64,000 nt of DNA. Origin: Orychophragmus violaceus (lineage: Eukaryota; Streptophyta; Magnoliopsida; Brassicales; Brassicaceae). Positions within the stretch are counted from its first letter, which is position 1, and each line of letters starts with the position of its first letter. Below, one piece after another: positions 39,880 to 50,588 of the stretch. The position numbers and the translations under genes are program-made. The stretch lies in contig CM058237.1 of the NCBI GenBank assembly GCA_030180135.1, forward strand, positions 42,925,126 to 42,989,125, given 5' to 3'. The notes beneath the pieces are model-generated. The model saw only the letters and a list, made by a program, of their open reading frames with translations. It was not told where the DNA came from and searched no databases.

Positions 39880-42387
39880 TTAAAATTGCTTTGACGGGGA
39901 CGAAGCCTCGTCCCCATCTTCCCCCTGGCCGTCGGCAGCTGCTCCGCCCTCGAGACGACCTTCGGCTTCATCACTAACCCTCGAACCAACTCCGATCAGG
40001 AGATTCGATCCGTATTGATCAAGGGCGGGTGCGGCTTGGGTCAGAGGACGAGCCAGAATCACCGAATCATCCGACATTGCCGGTAGATTCAGCTTGCTAA
40101 TACTAAAGTCAGAAACCGCTGCGGCGTTCATCTCTTCCGTCGCTAGCCTTTTCTTCTCCGCAAGCTCAAGCACCTCCTTGGTCAAGTTAAGCTCGCCGGA
40201 AGCTAGTTCAGCAATGAGCGCAATATTGGCTAAGGCCTCTTGAAGCCTGATCTCGGCGCTCGTAGCAACCTTCCGCTGAGACTCCTTCGCCTTAATCCCC
40301 TCGAGAATTTCGAGGTACTGGCCATTGAGCTCTTTCCTTGCCTCGTGAGCAGCTACCTTCATATCAAAATCCCGATTGGCAAGGGATTTCTCCAGATCAA
40401 CCTGACACTGCGCAGCCCGCACGTCCGCAGCTCGACGGGCCTCTGCCGCTACCTGGCTCGCCTCCTCCGCGGCCAAAGTCCAGTTCACGGCCACATTCAG
40501 CTTCTGAGTAAGGTCCTCCTCCTGGTTCTCCAGGACCATAACACGGGCCTCCACTCCATCAAACTTAACGAGCTGCTTCTTCAGCTCCTCCTCCCGAATC
40601 AGGGCCCCTTGCAACTGCGCTTTCAGATTGCTCACTGTTTTCTTAACAGTCTCGAGCTCACTTGCTTGCGGTATTTCATGCAGCTCGTGCTCGGCCCTAG
40701 CCACGAACCTGTTCGCAGCCTCCAAATCCTACACAAAAAATAATCACGATAAACGAATGCTAAGCATAAAACGGGTCGAAAAAGCGAAAGGAAGAAACCG
40801 TTACCTTCCCAGCGGCCGCCATCATCTCGGTGTAAGAGTCGTCGAGAGCCATATCCCCAATAGCTGGGAGCTGGACGCCTGCGGGCTTGAAATGCCTCAG
40901 CAAATAAGCCACACCCTTTGGATCATCCGCAATCTGACATTCCTTATGGTGCCTGAAGCGCCAGTTAAAAGATCCGGAAGACCCGGAAGAGGCGGGCCTC
41001 GCCTCCACGCCTTGGCTCGGCCTTTTCGAGCTTACCTCCGCGTCGGTCCTTTGACGCTTCGCCGCAGGAAGAGGAGAGGCACCCCGACTCCGACCATTCG
41101 ATCCCCTCGAGCCGTTCGACCGAGAGTCGCGTAAAGCATGCTCCCCGGACAGGACCTGGGCTAGTTCCTGCCCGGTCGAAGAGGGAGGTACCTCCACCTC
41201 CATGTTCGCCTCCCCGGATCCTGTAGCCGGAGGAGGAGAAATTTGAACAGAGTTAGGAGGAGGGATCGAGGGAGGGGGAGGAAGAGTTTCTCCCATTTCA
41301 AAAAGGAGGGCGTTGCTCAAGTCCCCAGCCTTCATTTTCCTCGCCAGATCAACGGGATCCTTCCCGTTCCTACGGCTGCTCGATCTTCGTGACATCTTTT
41401 CAAAAGAAGGGGTACTGGCAGTAGAACTGTCGTCCGAGATAAGTCGATCTAAGGATAAAACAAACCAACCAGGATACTTACTTTCTCCAGTCCGCTCGGC
41501 GATCTGGAGTGAAGCCTGAACAACTCGGGTTGAAGCGGGCTGGCGAGCAGAGCGCGACTCGTTTTGCAAAAGTCGAGGTTGGTGCGAAAGGGGGCGTCGG
41601 GCTGCAGGACCTAGAGCAGCTCGAATTCGTTGATCTGTAAAGCTAGACCAACGGATGTCTCCTCTCCGGAGATGAGCAATTAAATCCGATGTGATCGGGT
41701 TCAGGGGTAACGATTCAGGAGCCTCTACAGAGAAAAAACAAAAAAATATGCGTCAGCAAATGGCTCAATATTGAGAATGTCAAAGCAGTCAGGAGCACTG
41801 ATAAACCCTAAAAGCTAACCAACGTTAGCTGCCCATCTTGTCGGGATAACCGAATAATCGAAACCCTCAACGGAATGATGGTTGATCCTGAAGAAGAAGT
41901 ACTTATTCTTACACGCATCCCTCGTCGGAATCTCCTTGAGGATCTTCCCATGACAAGGAGAAAGGTAGTAAGTACCGGAAAAATGGGTGTTATGTTTTAT
42001 CGAACAAACCCTTATCAATTCCTCGGCCCCAAAGTCAATGCCCTCCTCGACGGCTCTAACCCCGAGTCCGATAACATAACGGACAAAATTCGGGGTCATC
42101 TGATGAAAGGCTAGTTGAAGCTGAGCCCGAACCCTTGAGATAATGCGAGGGATTGGGAAAAACAATCCGCATTTATCAAAGTAGGTGTAAGAGGCGCAGC
42201 AATAGCCCTCTACGGCAGTTTCCGGCGACATCGCCGGAGACAGGACGATTATTTCTACCCCCGGAGGGATTTGGCACTTCGACCGCAATCGCTGTATATG
42301 GTCGACAGTCAAGCAGGACGGCGGATGCGGACCAAACGATCCCGCCGCCACACTTGTTCTTGCCCTGGTCATATCGTTTCGAGTCAT
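39880..42387 (-). CDS. Antisense gene of the Tat element (putative gypsy-type transposon protein, Transposase_28-like), spliced
   Basis: Three long minus-strand blocks with plausible introns. Block 1 (42387 to about 41820) has 'HIQRLRSKCQIPPGVEIIVL' and 'RVRAQLQLAFHQMTPNFVRYVIGL', the signature I associate with PF04195, found antisense in Tat elements. A small exon follows (about 41724-41482, acceptor 'ctctgtag'). Block 2 (to about 40783) is basic and Ser/Pro-rich. Block 3 (40734 to 39880, acceptor 'ttttgtgtag') is a predicted coiled coil ('ELETVKKTVSNLKAQLQGALIREEELKKQL'). The function is unknown. An open coding potential of about 700 residues on the strand opposite to pol suggests real use. 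The exon edge near 41395-41481 is unsure. Confidence 0.7.
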
Positions 42388-43064
42388 GACGGTCGATGGA
42401 TCGAAATTTCTTTAAAAACAAAAAAGATAATCGAAATAGAAGATCCAAAGGGAGAAGAGTCTCGGAATAACAGTAAGAGAAACAAGAGCGAGAAACGAAA
42501 ATGCTAAAGTAAGAAAGAAGAAGTTACCTTGCCGATTTGTAGTGCGGGCAGTAATGGGAATCGTGCTAGGTAACTTCTCCTTTTAAGCCAATTCGTTTAC
42601 CTCCTCTCTCGAGATCCGCGAGATCTTTCGTATCCTACAATCTCAACCGCTCGATTTAAAGTTTGAAAATGATTACAAAAGATCGAGATAGTTAGGATCC
42701 TTCGATCTCCTACGATCTCGACCGTCGGCACGAAATCTACGGTCAGGAGTAAGCGGCTGATGACTAACACACATCCGCATAGATCGAAGCCGATAAGACT
42801 TATCGAACTCATGAAAAATCAGCCGTTGACGATTGATCAGATCGACGGCAGATAAAGTTATCCTCTTGATAACATGAGTTGAAATAACACACGCGCTACA
42901 AGTAAATCAATTCGATCCACGAGCTCGGTTTCAACCGTCTGATCATAATAGGATCCAAAGACGATTATTAGGGTTTCTGACACCCGAGGCGCACGCGCGT
43001 CTTCTCAAGTACGTCAACCGCCCATAAACCTCGACTTGTCGAAATTAATGGGCTGGGGGGCTAT
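42388..43064. other. Tat 3' region: antisense-gene promoter side and polypurine tract
   Basis: About 680 bp upstream of the antisense start, presumably containing its promoter, although no clear TATA box was picked. It ends with 'gggctggggggctat', the polypurine tract adjoining the 3' LTR. Confidence 0.6.
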
Positions 43065-43601
43065 TGTTGGTACTGGATTTCCCTTCTAGAAATCCGGCCC
43101 GTTAACAAATAAAACTAAGGCTCATAATCATGAGCCCGCTCCATAATCAAGACGAAGAGATCGAACGTTATCCTTTGTTGGGCCCATACGATTGACATTC
43201 TGACAAGGCCCAAGCAACGCCGAAGTGTGAGGCAATCGAGCTCGAGCTCGATAGGAGATGATGTGGAGATAGAGCAACCTGGTCTTCGTCGGTTCAACTG
43301 ATCCACACAAATCTCGGAGATCGTTATCACGACGAGGCCGAAATATCGAAACAAGAAGATCAAAGTCGAGAGTATTTAAAGAAGAAGTGGCGATTCATTC
43401 AAGACATTCCAACCCTAATTAAGAAAACTTCGACTAGATAACTCGATTATCATATTTTGTACTCTCTTTTCGACTGTGTTTGTTCTATCTCGACGATCAA
43501 TCTCAATAAAGTCTTTGATTCATAGGAAATCTATACCATTTCTATATCCAAAAGTCCAAATCCACGATTACAAATTCTTGGTGTGAATCTTAGATCTCAC
43601 A
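43065..43601 (+). repeat. 3' LTR of the Tat element
   Basis: 537 bp, TGTTGGTACTGG...CTCACA, followed by TSD acagt at 43602-43606. Confidence 0.93.
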
Positions 43602-43606
43602 ACAGT

Positions 43607-44732
43607 GATCCAAGGAAGTGTTGGTGTTGTTAGAGGCGTGTGTCTACCAGGGTTCTTCATGAAGATGGAGTTGAGTCGCAATGAAGTCATCTTGGGAATG
43701 GATTGGTTGGTTTAGCACCGGGCCGTAATGGATTGCACCATGGAAACTATCATGATTCCTCGCGGAGAGGGGATAATCGTTTTCAGAGGAATGAAAACTT
43801 GGACGGGAATCTCATTCATATCCATGTTGCAAGCAAAAGAGTTGATCAGCAAAGGAAACAAGGCGTTTCTAGCAACCATCTCTATGTCCAAGGAAGAAGA
43901 CGTTCAAAGCTTGGATACTATTCTGTTATAGTGGTATCTGCAGAGTTCAAGGACGTATTCGCACCGTTGAAAGGACCGCCACCGGCAAGGAATGATGCTT
44001 TTACGATGGTTGGTTCAGCACCGGGCCGTAATGAATTGTACCATGGAAACCATCATGATTCCTCGCGGAGAGGGGATAATCGTTTTCAGAGGAATGAAAA
44101 CTTGGATGGGAATCTCAATCATATCCATGTTGCAAGCCGAAGAGTTGATCAGCAAAGGAAACAAGGCGTTTCTAGCAACCATCTCTATGTCCAAGGAAGA
44201 AGAAGCTCAATGCTTGGATGCTATTATGGTATAGTGGTATCTGCAGAGTTCAAGGACGTATTCACACCGTTGAAAGGACCGCCACCGGCAAGGTATGATG
44301 CTTTTACGATAGAGCTAGAACCCAGGATGACACCCGTGTTGAAGGCACCATATCGTTTGACACCAGCAGAGATGGCCGAGTTGAAGAACCAGCTGGAGGA
44401 TTTTGTAGAGAAGGCATTCATTCGACCGAGCAGTTCACCGTGGGGAGGATCCGTCATATTTTTTAAGAAGAAAGACATAAGTTTTAGACTCTGTATCGAT
44501 TATCGAGTCCTCAATTAGGTGACCATCAAGAAAAAGTACTCGTTTCCAAGGATCAATGAGTTGTTGGACCAACTTAAAGGACCTTCGTGATTCTCCAAGA
44601 TCGATCTTGCTTCCGAGTTCATCAGATTCCGATTGCATAAGAAGATATTCGAAAACGGCATTACGGACCCGTTATGGACACTACGAGTTTGTGGTTATGC
44701 CATTCGGACTGACCAATGCGCCGACAGATTTC
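43607..44732 (+). pseudogene. Second gypsy element: protease C-terminal part to reverse transcriptase, broken
   Basis: The frame resumes right after the Tat TSD with 'VILGMDWL', the C-terminal signature of chromovirus proteases. 'HRAVMDCTMETIMIPRG' occurs twice because of a 303-bp duplication. Then come 'AEFKDVFTPLKGPPPARYDAF', 'PYRLTPAEMAELKNQLEDFVEKAFIRPSSSPWG' and 'LCIDYRVLN', the start of reverse transcriptase. It is cut within 'MPFGLTNAP' at 44732 by Athila-like element A. Stops at about 43713, 44516 and 44587 and a frameshift disable it. It belongs with the LTR at 31047-32566. Confidence 0.85.
43705..44310 (+). repeat. 303-bp in-frame tandem duplication
   Basis: Copies 43705-44007 and 44008-44310 are collinear at a constant 303-bp offset (101 codons) with scattered substitutions. 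The junction phrase 'gatgcttttacgat' ends both copies. It falls in the region joining protease and reverse transcriptase. Confidence 0.92.
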
Positions 44733-45859
44733 TGAAATATCATGGCTTTTAGGGTTTTTGACCATGATATATGTCTTTGTTATTGAGTCTTTTATTGTGT
44801 CTTGGAGTCTTTTAGAGTGTTTTACAGGTTTAGATACGCTTGGAGCATATTTGGACATTATGGCGCATTCGTGAGCTATTTGGAGAGTTCATGCGAGAGA
44901 GAAGAAGTCATAGGCGATATCAGAGCACATCATCGATCGACACAACTATGGCATCGATCGACACATACGCGGATCAGACATATCTCGCCGATTTAATGAA
45001 GACTTTGGATAATTTCAGCTTGGCCCATAAGTGTCTCATAATTAGAAAGAAGCCCAAAGCGTGTTTAAACTATTATATTATGGTTTTTAAACCATTGTTT
45101 AGGCTACGCTTTTACTTATCAGAGATTGAGAGAATTTGGGGGCTGGTCTTGTACTCGAGAGAGAAGAGATTTCGAACCCTTGTTTTTCTATCCCTTTTAT
45201 GTTATTTGGTTTTCTATTCATCATGTCTATCGTTATGATTGCCATGTCTGAGTAGTTCTCCAGTTTTGTTTAGGGATTCTCATTAGGGATTTCATGGAAT
45301 ATTAGGTTAATCAATCTATATGGATTCATACTTCTAGTTCTTGATCTAGGGTTTATCTTAATGCTTAATCTGAATTAGCTACACAGATTATTGTTGTTAG
45401 GTTGATTTTCGCAACGACAATTGGTTGATTAGCTATAAAGAACCTAGATGAGCAATTTTTCTATTCGCAAAGAAATTTTGCTTAGGGAAATTGTGAGCGA
45501 AAGAACTTGAGATTAATGCATGTTTAGGATCTCTAAAACTCGCAACGAAAGTTGGTTTCTTATACTTATGTGATACCAGTTCTAGAACAATTCTTAATTT
45601 GATCTCGATTGATTGATTTGTATGTATTCCTGATTTCCTGAGAACTCCCTTGACCTGACGCTTCGCTTGATTGATTACAAACCATTTGATTTACTCTTCT
45701 GCTTTATTTACTGCTTATTCTCTGCCTTGCTTAGCTTAATTCCACATTATATAATCTATCGTAAGATTCTTGAGTCTCTGTGGATTCGACCCCTATATAC
45801 TACATGCACGTTATGTGCACTTGCAGTGTAGCTCTAGGGATTAAACTTTGAGCATATCA
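44733..45859 (+). repeat. 5' LTR of Athila-like element A
   Basis: 1127 bp, TGAAATATCATGG...CATATCA. The opening forms an inverted repeat (atatcatgg...ccatgatat). The motif pair catcgatcgacac (44931-44943) and gcatcgatcgacac (44951-44964) sits about 200 bp in, the same relative place as in elements 1 and B. Confidence 0.88.
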
Positions 45860-46254
45860 AGTTTTTGGCGCCGTTTTCGGGGACTCTTTTGAGTCTTCGA
45901 TAGATTTCAATTTAGAATTTAGACTAGGCTTTTCGTTTTTATTTTACTGATTATTTTTCTGTTTTTGTCTCTGTTCTTGCGTTCAGGTTCGACAAAGAAC
46001 ACGTGCATCGGTTGACACTCTTCTGCATCGATCGACACAGCCCCAACTCATCATCGATCAACGTCTGTTAGCGGCGGTCGACACACTTCGCGTAAATCGG
46101 ACAGTTCATGCTTGATCGCGCACTAAGGAGTAATCCGGATAAAGAGATCGTTTTTCTTCGAAATCAGGAGCTTGCAACGCTAGAGAGAGTGAGATAGAGA
46201 ACATGAAAGGTTAGAAGCCAATAAAGATGTTGAATCCCAACGCTGTGATATTAA
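45860..46254 (+). pseudogene. PBS, leader and gag start of Athila-like element A
   Basis: The PBS at 45866-45883 (tggcgccgttttcgggga) is a two-mismatch version of the tRNA-Asp-type site. Three motif copies follow (46005-46018, 46025-46038, 46073-46084). A gag start at 46108 ('MLDRALRSNPDKE') resembles the start of element 1 gag but hits a stop within 30 codons. The TSD attaa (46250-46254) of element B ends this piece. Confidence 0.75.
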
Positions 46255-47456
46255 TGATATATCATGGTTTTTACCCAGTTTAGACCATGATATAGTTGTG
46301 TTTTTAGTGTCTTTTGTATTCGTTTAGAGTCTTTTACAGGTTTAATCAAGTTTGGAGCTAATTGGAGATATTTGGAGCATTTTGGGACTTTTGGGACGTT
46401 TTGGCCGAGAGTTTAAGTCACTGTCCGATTTATTGATCATGCATCGACGGACACACCTTGTGCATCGGTTGACACACTAGCGAGATGGGCCGTACACGTC
46501 GGTTTAATGAAGATATGAAGATTTGCAAAGAAGCCCAAGATAGTTCCAGTATTTACACAGAAGCCCCATCCGAGATTATACCTATATATACTAGTTTTTG
46601 GTGTTTATTTTACCTACGCTTTGATACTAATAGCTAAGAGATTTCTAGAGCTTTTGGGGCTGATCTATTTCCTGTATTCACTTATTTTGGAGAAGATTTC
46701 GAACCCCTTTATCTATTTAATTTCTTATATGCAATCTATTATTTCTTTGATTATGTTTTCATTAATCATGTCTGAGTAGATCCATAGTTGAGTTTAGGGT
46801 TTCTCATATAGGATTTCATGACTTGCTAGACTTGTTCAAATTCAGTTAAGGATTCAAACTATATCTGTTCTTCAATTTAATTGTGCTTAAAGCTAGTTCT
46901 AACCTGATCAATTAGAATCTAGATCTTAGGTTGCTAAATACGTCACGGAAGTGGGGTTTAGGAATCTGAACTAATTAAATTGGGCAATTAAACTTTGCGC
47001 AAACGGAAGTTTGGTTTAGGATAATTGTGAACATATCAAACTTGGGATTAATGCTAGTTTAATCTGTTAGTTCTCGCAAACGAAAGTTTTGTTTGCTGCA
47101 CTTAGACTTAGAGAATTATCGCAAAGGAATTTGGTTAATTCTATATCTGTGTTTTGAGTTCTAGAACTGTGCTTAATTAGATCCTTGCTGAATGAACTGT
47201 CTGCTTGTCTGATTTCCTGAGAATACCCTAGGCTTGACGCTTTTAGTTTATTGCTTCACAACAGTTAATCTCTGCTACTGTTTACTTTCTTGCTTCGCAA
47301 TTTATTTAATTCACCATCTGCTTATTTCTAGTATTAATCTCTACTTTTCTGTTTCTATTGAGACCAAGTGTCCCTGTGGATTCGATAGCCCTATATACTA
47401 CTTTGACATTGCTGTTCACTTGCAGTTTAGAATAGGGTAAAACTTAGAACCTATCA
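46255..47456 (+). repeat. 5' LTR of Athila-like element B
   Basis: 1202 bp, TGATATATCATGG...CTATCA. The first bases form an 11-bp perfect inverted repeat (tatatcatggt...accatgatata). The motif pair is at 46441-46454 and 46462-46475. Confidence 0.95.
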
Positions 47457-47462
47457 AGTTTT

Positions 47463-47480
47463 TGGCGCCGTTGCCGGGGA
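47463..47480 (+). other. Primer-binding site of Athila-like element B
   Basis: TGGCGCCGTTGCCGGGGA, fully complementary to the 3' end expected for plant tRNA-Asp, six bases after the LTR. About 110 bp of leader then precede the ORF. Confidence 0.92.
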
Positions 47481-47592
47481 CTCTTTGAGTCTTCGATAGG
47501 ACCGAACTTAGGGTTTTTACTAGAAATTTTTCATGTGATAGAAATCTGGTGGAACTGTAGAGAATTCTGATATAGCTAATATAAGATCCAGA

Positions 47593-49236
47593 TTGGACAC
47601 AGTCTACAATCTCCTGACTAGTAAGAAAACTGTCCACTTTGCCCAAGATGTAGAGGTGATTCAGACTGAGGAGGAAACTCAGGAAGAAGATGTGAATTTC
47701 ATAGGAGGTTCTAGTTTCCAAGGTAATAGATTTGGTAATCAACAGGGAAACAGATTCTCCAATGGTGGACAGACTGGTGGTTTTCAGAAGACCTATGGAC
47801 AAGGTACTCAGAGAACCTATGGATCTACATCCTATCAGACTCCTCCTGCACCTACAGCCCATGAGAGCAAAATGGAGGCTATGATGGAACAACTGATTGA
47901 GAGTCAGACCAAGATTTCTGTGGACTGCAACAAGAAGTTGGACGCTGTCTATGAAGACCTCAATGGGAAATTTGAGTCTCTGAGCACACACATGAAGCAG
48001 TTGGACACTCAGGTAAACCAGATGTCCAACTCACTGAAGGGAAAAGGAGTGGCAGACACTCATGTTAAGGCCTGGTCTGTGTACATTAATGATGGATCTC
48101 ACCTAGGTGAAAGATTTGAGCTAAGTACAGCTGAGTTGGTGACAGAACAGGAATTTTCGGATATTTGTGAAAAACTCTCGGGTGAAATCTGCTGCAGTGC
48201 GTCGATCGATGCAACATCTGTGCCGATCGATACACCCGTCGGGATGGCAACGATCGACACACCCTTAGTGTCGATCGTTGCAGGGCGTGAATGGACAGAA
48301 CTGTCGGATGATAATGGCATAGATGCTGACTTGGAGCTTGATCGCCTATTCAATGGAGCCTCTGAGATTTCTCAACAGGAGATCTACGAACAGATTTTTA
48401 GACAACACTCCTCAGTGTCTGAAGTGATTAGGCAAGAGATTGAAGAGCTGAAGAAATTAGAAGGTATTGGTGAAGAATTGGAAGAAATTCCAACTTCTGA
48501 TGATCCACCTTATCATCCATGTGTGCAAAGGTACATGAACAAGATGTTGCCCCTGGATGATGATCTGAAAGACTGGGTGATAATAGTTCCTCAGCATATC
48601 AGTGATGTTCTGCTAACTAAGGTCCCGAAGAAGCTATCTGATCCTGGAGTCTTTGTGCTGGATTGTTCTATCTTTGAGGATAGTTTTAGACGCTCTCTGT
48701 GTGATTTAGGAGCTGCTGGAAGTTTGATGCCTTACTCTGTGGCAGAGAAGCTGGGTATGCTGGATTTTACTCCCACTAGGACTTCTCTTGTTCTAGCTGA
48801 TCAGTCCATACGAGTTCCTGAAGGACTCCTTATGGACATTCCGGTGAGAGTTGGAAACTACTTAGTTCCAACGGACTTCCTTGTGCTGAAATATGATTGC
48901 GATCCGGATGAAGCATTATTGCTTGGGAGACCCTTTTTGGCTACGGCAGGAGCGTTGATTGATGTTAGGAACAGCCTGATAGACCTCCATCTGGGAGATG
49001 AACCACTGCACTATGAGATGGATAAGCTGCGAAAACCACTGATAGATGGGCAGACATTCACCATAAGGGACGCAGATTTTGAGCAGCCTGATCATACCAT
49101 GGTTATAGATCCTGGAGCACATTTCACTCCATCTTTTCTTGGACATGAGCTTTCCGCAACAGCCTACTCACCACCTTGGATGAGGAGACTTGAACAGAGA
49201 CAGAAAAAGTCTCTGTCAAGACCTCCTGGTACTTGA
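47593..49236 (+). CDS. Element B ORF: gag C-terminal region fused to aspartic protease
   Basis: 547 codons. Residues 1-90 are a Gln/Gly/Asn-rich gag tail ('FGNQQGNRFSNGGQTGGF'). A coiled-coil-like stretch follows (about 92-150, 'MMEQLIESQTKISVDCNKKLDAVYEDL'). An acidic spacer comes next, and it contains a repeated 'IDTP'-type sequence (204-228) encoded by copies of the TCGATCGA motif. The protease has CDLG at 370-373 and 'GNYLVPTDFLVLKYD'. It ends with a short basic tail. No capsid domain and no polymerase. The start is the first ATG after the leader. The open frame in a young element suggests retention of protease, but drift since loss of function cannot be excluded. Confidence 0.85.
   Translation: MDTVYNLLTSKKTVHFAQDVEVIQTEEETQEEDVNFIGGSSFQGNRFGNQQGNRFSNGGQTGGFQKTYGQGTQRTYGSTSYQTPPAPTAHESKMEAMMEQLIESQTKISVDCNKKLDAVYEDLNGKFESLSTHMKQLDTQVNQMSNSLKGKGVADTHVKAWSVYINDGSHLGERFELSTAELVTEQEFSDICEKLSGEICCSASIDATSVPIDTPVGMATIDTPLVSIVAGREWTELSDDNGIDADLELDRLFNGASEISQQEIYEQIFRQHSSVSEVIRQEIEELKKLEGIGEELEEIPTSDDPPYHPCVQRYMNKMLPLDDDLKDWVIIVPQHISDVLLTKVPKKLSDPGVFVLDCSIFEDSFRRSLCDLGAAGSLMPYSVAEKLGMLDFTPTRTSLVLADQSIRVPEGLLMDIPVRVGNYLVPTDFLVLKYDCDPDEALLLGRPFLATAGALIDVRNSLIDLHLGDEPLHYEMDKLRKPLIDGQTFTIRDADFEQPDHTMVIDPGAHFTPSFLGHELSATAYSPPWMRRLEQRQKKSLSRPPGT
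48199..48281 (+). repeat. Cluster of four TCGATCGA-type motifs inside the element B ORF
   Basis: Copies at 48199-48212, 48222-48235, 48248-48262 and 48268-48281, with spacers of 6-13 bp. They are translated in frame into repeated Ile-Asp-(Thr/Ala) units. Confidence 0.8.
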
Positions 49237-50588
49237 AAATTCCCATCCGTCCGGTCAAGCTATTGACCTTAAACAAGCGCTGGGTGGGAGGCAACCCACC
49301 ATTAGGTACTGGTGTTTTTCTACTTAATTTTTGGTGTTTTTGTTAGGATTTTACGTTTGTTTTTGTTTCTGGTGAGTTTATGTTTGCAGGTCTCGGTTAA
49401 ATCACAGTGCAACGATCGACGCACTTCTGTGTCGATCGTCACAACACGAAAAGAATCGCATTGCAGCGATCGTTGCGGTCCTGAGCAACGATCGACTATA
49501 CACGAAAATCGCCTAGTAACGGTCGATGCACTAGTGCAACGATCGATGCTTAGCGACAGAGGTAACCCGACAGACATAATTTCACCTTTTCAATTTTTAT
49601 TTTCTTTTTACCGATCCTTCGCTGGACACTACTGGGGACAGTGTGTCTTAAGTGTGGGGGAGGTGCTACTGACTTTTGTTTTCTGTTTTCTTAAGAGTTA
49701 GTCCATTTTTCAAAAAAAATTTGTTTTATTGAGTCAAAATTGTTTAAGTAAGAGACTATGATTTTCTGAGAAGATTTACAAGACTTGCAGGAACTTAAGT
49801 AACCATTGGGATGAAGTTGCAGGATCTATCTCTGACTATTAGAAAACCCCATCACAGATCAACCTACTGGGAACACCCACATCACTTCAGGTATCAGAGG
49901 ATCCTTTACTGACTTCAACCTTAATACTGACTTAGATTTCTCACCTAAGGGCTTGGTATACTTTGTGTCGGATTCCCTTGTTAGTTCTGACACAGCCTGT
50001 CAACCTATCCTATTTAGTTCCCTTCTCCCCTTCTGTAAAGTAAAAAAAAAATAATAAACTGAGGATGAGTTAGTAACTCCGAAGTGGTCATGATAATAGT
50101 AGCAAACACTATTATCTCTCATGTGATCCATGGAATGTGTCCAAAGTACACCCCATAACGGGAAGAACACTGATAAAAAAATAAAATGATACCCAGTGGG
50201 GAAAAATCAGTTGTTAAAGAAGGGAAAGAGAATAAAGGGACTAGAGAAAGATAGTATGGTGGTCTAGAGCTGATAAGGTAAGAATCCATGAGCCCTTTGA
50301 TCGATACTCCTTAGGTGAGACCGCACTTAAATACTTGCAGAAGTCAGTAGGGAGAATTTGAATGCTTGAATGTGATTGTGGAGTTTACCTAGGACAGTTG
50401 CTAAGTGTGGGGGAAGTACATTATGGTCTTGATATCCTGTGATTGATTCTTGCAGTGGTTTACTAAGGGGAATCTGAGTATTGTAGCTTCTAGGATGAAA
50501 TGAGTTTCTGAAGAGTTTTCAAACCTCTTCACCATGTTTTAGTTCTATGTTTTGCTTGAGGGCAAGCAAATGCTAAGTTTGGGGGAGT
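49237..50588 (+). other. 3' non-coding region of Athila-like element B
   Basis: After the stop, gtgggaggcaacccac follows 'aacaagcgct' (49271-49299), as in element 1. A dense motif cluster lies at 49408-49551. TAAGTGTGGGGG tracts are at about 49649-49663 and 50401-50417, with the LTR-adjacent polypurine tract at 50573-50588. The hairpin TTTGCTTGAGGGCAAGCAAA lies just before it. No coding region. Confidence 0.82.
49408..49551 (+). repeat. Cluster of six TCGATCGA-type motifs after the element B ORF
   Basis: Copies in both orientations with cores aacgatcgacg, gtcgatcgtc, agcgatcgttg, aacgatcgac, aacggtcgatgc and aacgatcgatgc, spaced at roughly 15-30 bp. Confidence 0.75.

Larger units (their letters stand above)
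32822..43601 (+). mobile_element. Tat-lineage Ty3/gypsy element with antisense gene
   Basis: LTRs 32822-33341 and 43065-43601 start TGTTGGTACTGG and end CTCACA. The TSD acagt is at 32817-32821 and 43602-43606. The order is PBS, gag, protease, RT-RNase H and integrase on plus. A 56-bp tandem repeat, an antisense spliced gene on minus, a polypurine tract and the LTR follow. Short LTRs with a long 3' region and an antisense ORF are typical of Tat elements. Stops and frameshifts in gag and RT make it defective. The LTRs differ by an indel of about 17 bp and scattered substitutions, so it is not as recent as copia element 1 or Athila-like element B. Confidence 0.93.

Noticed and set aside
47234..47440. 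Small frames repeated at 47234 and 51568
   Set aside because: They are the same part of the two LTRs of Athila-like element B.
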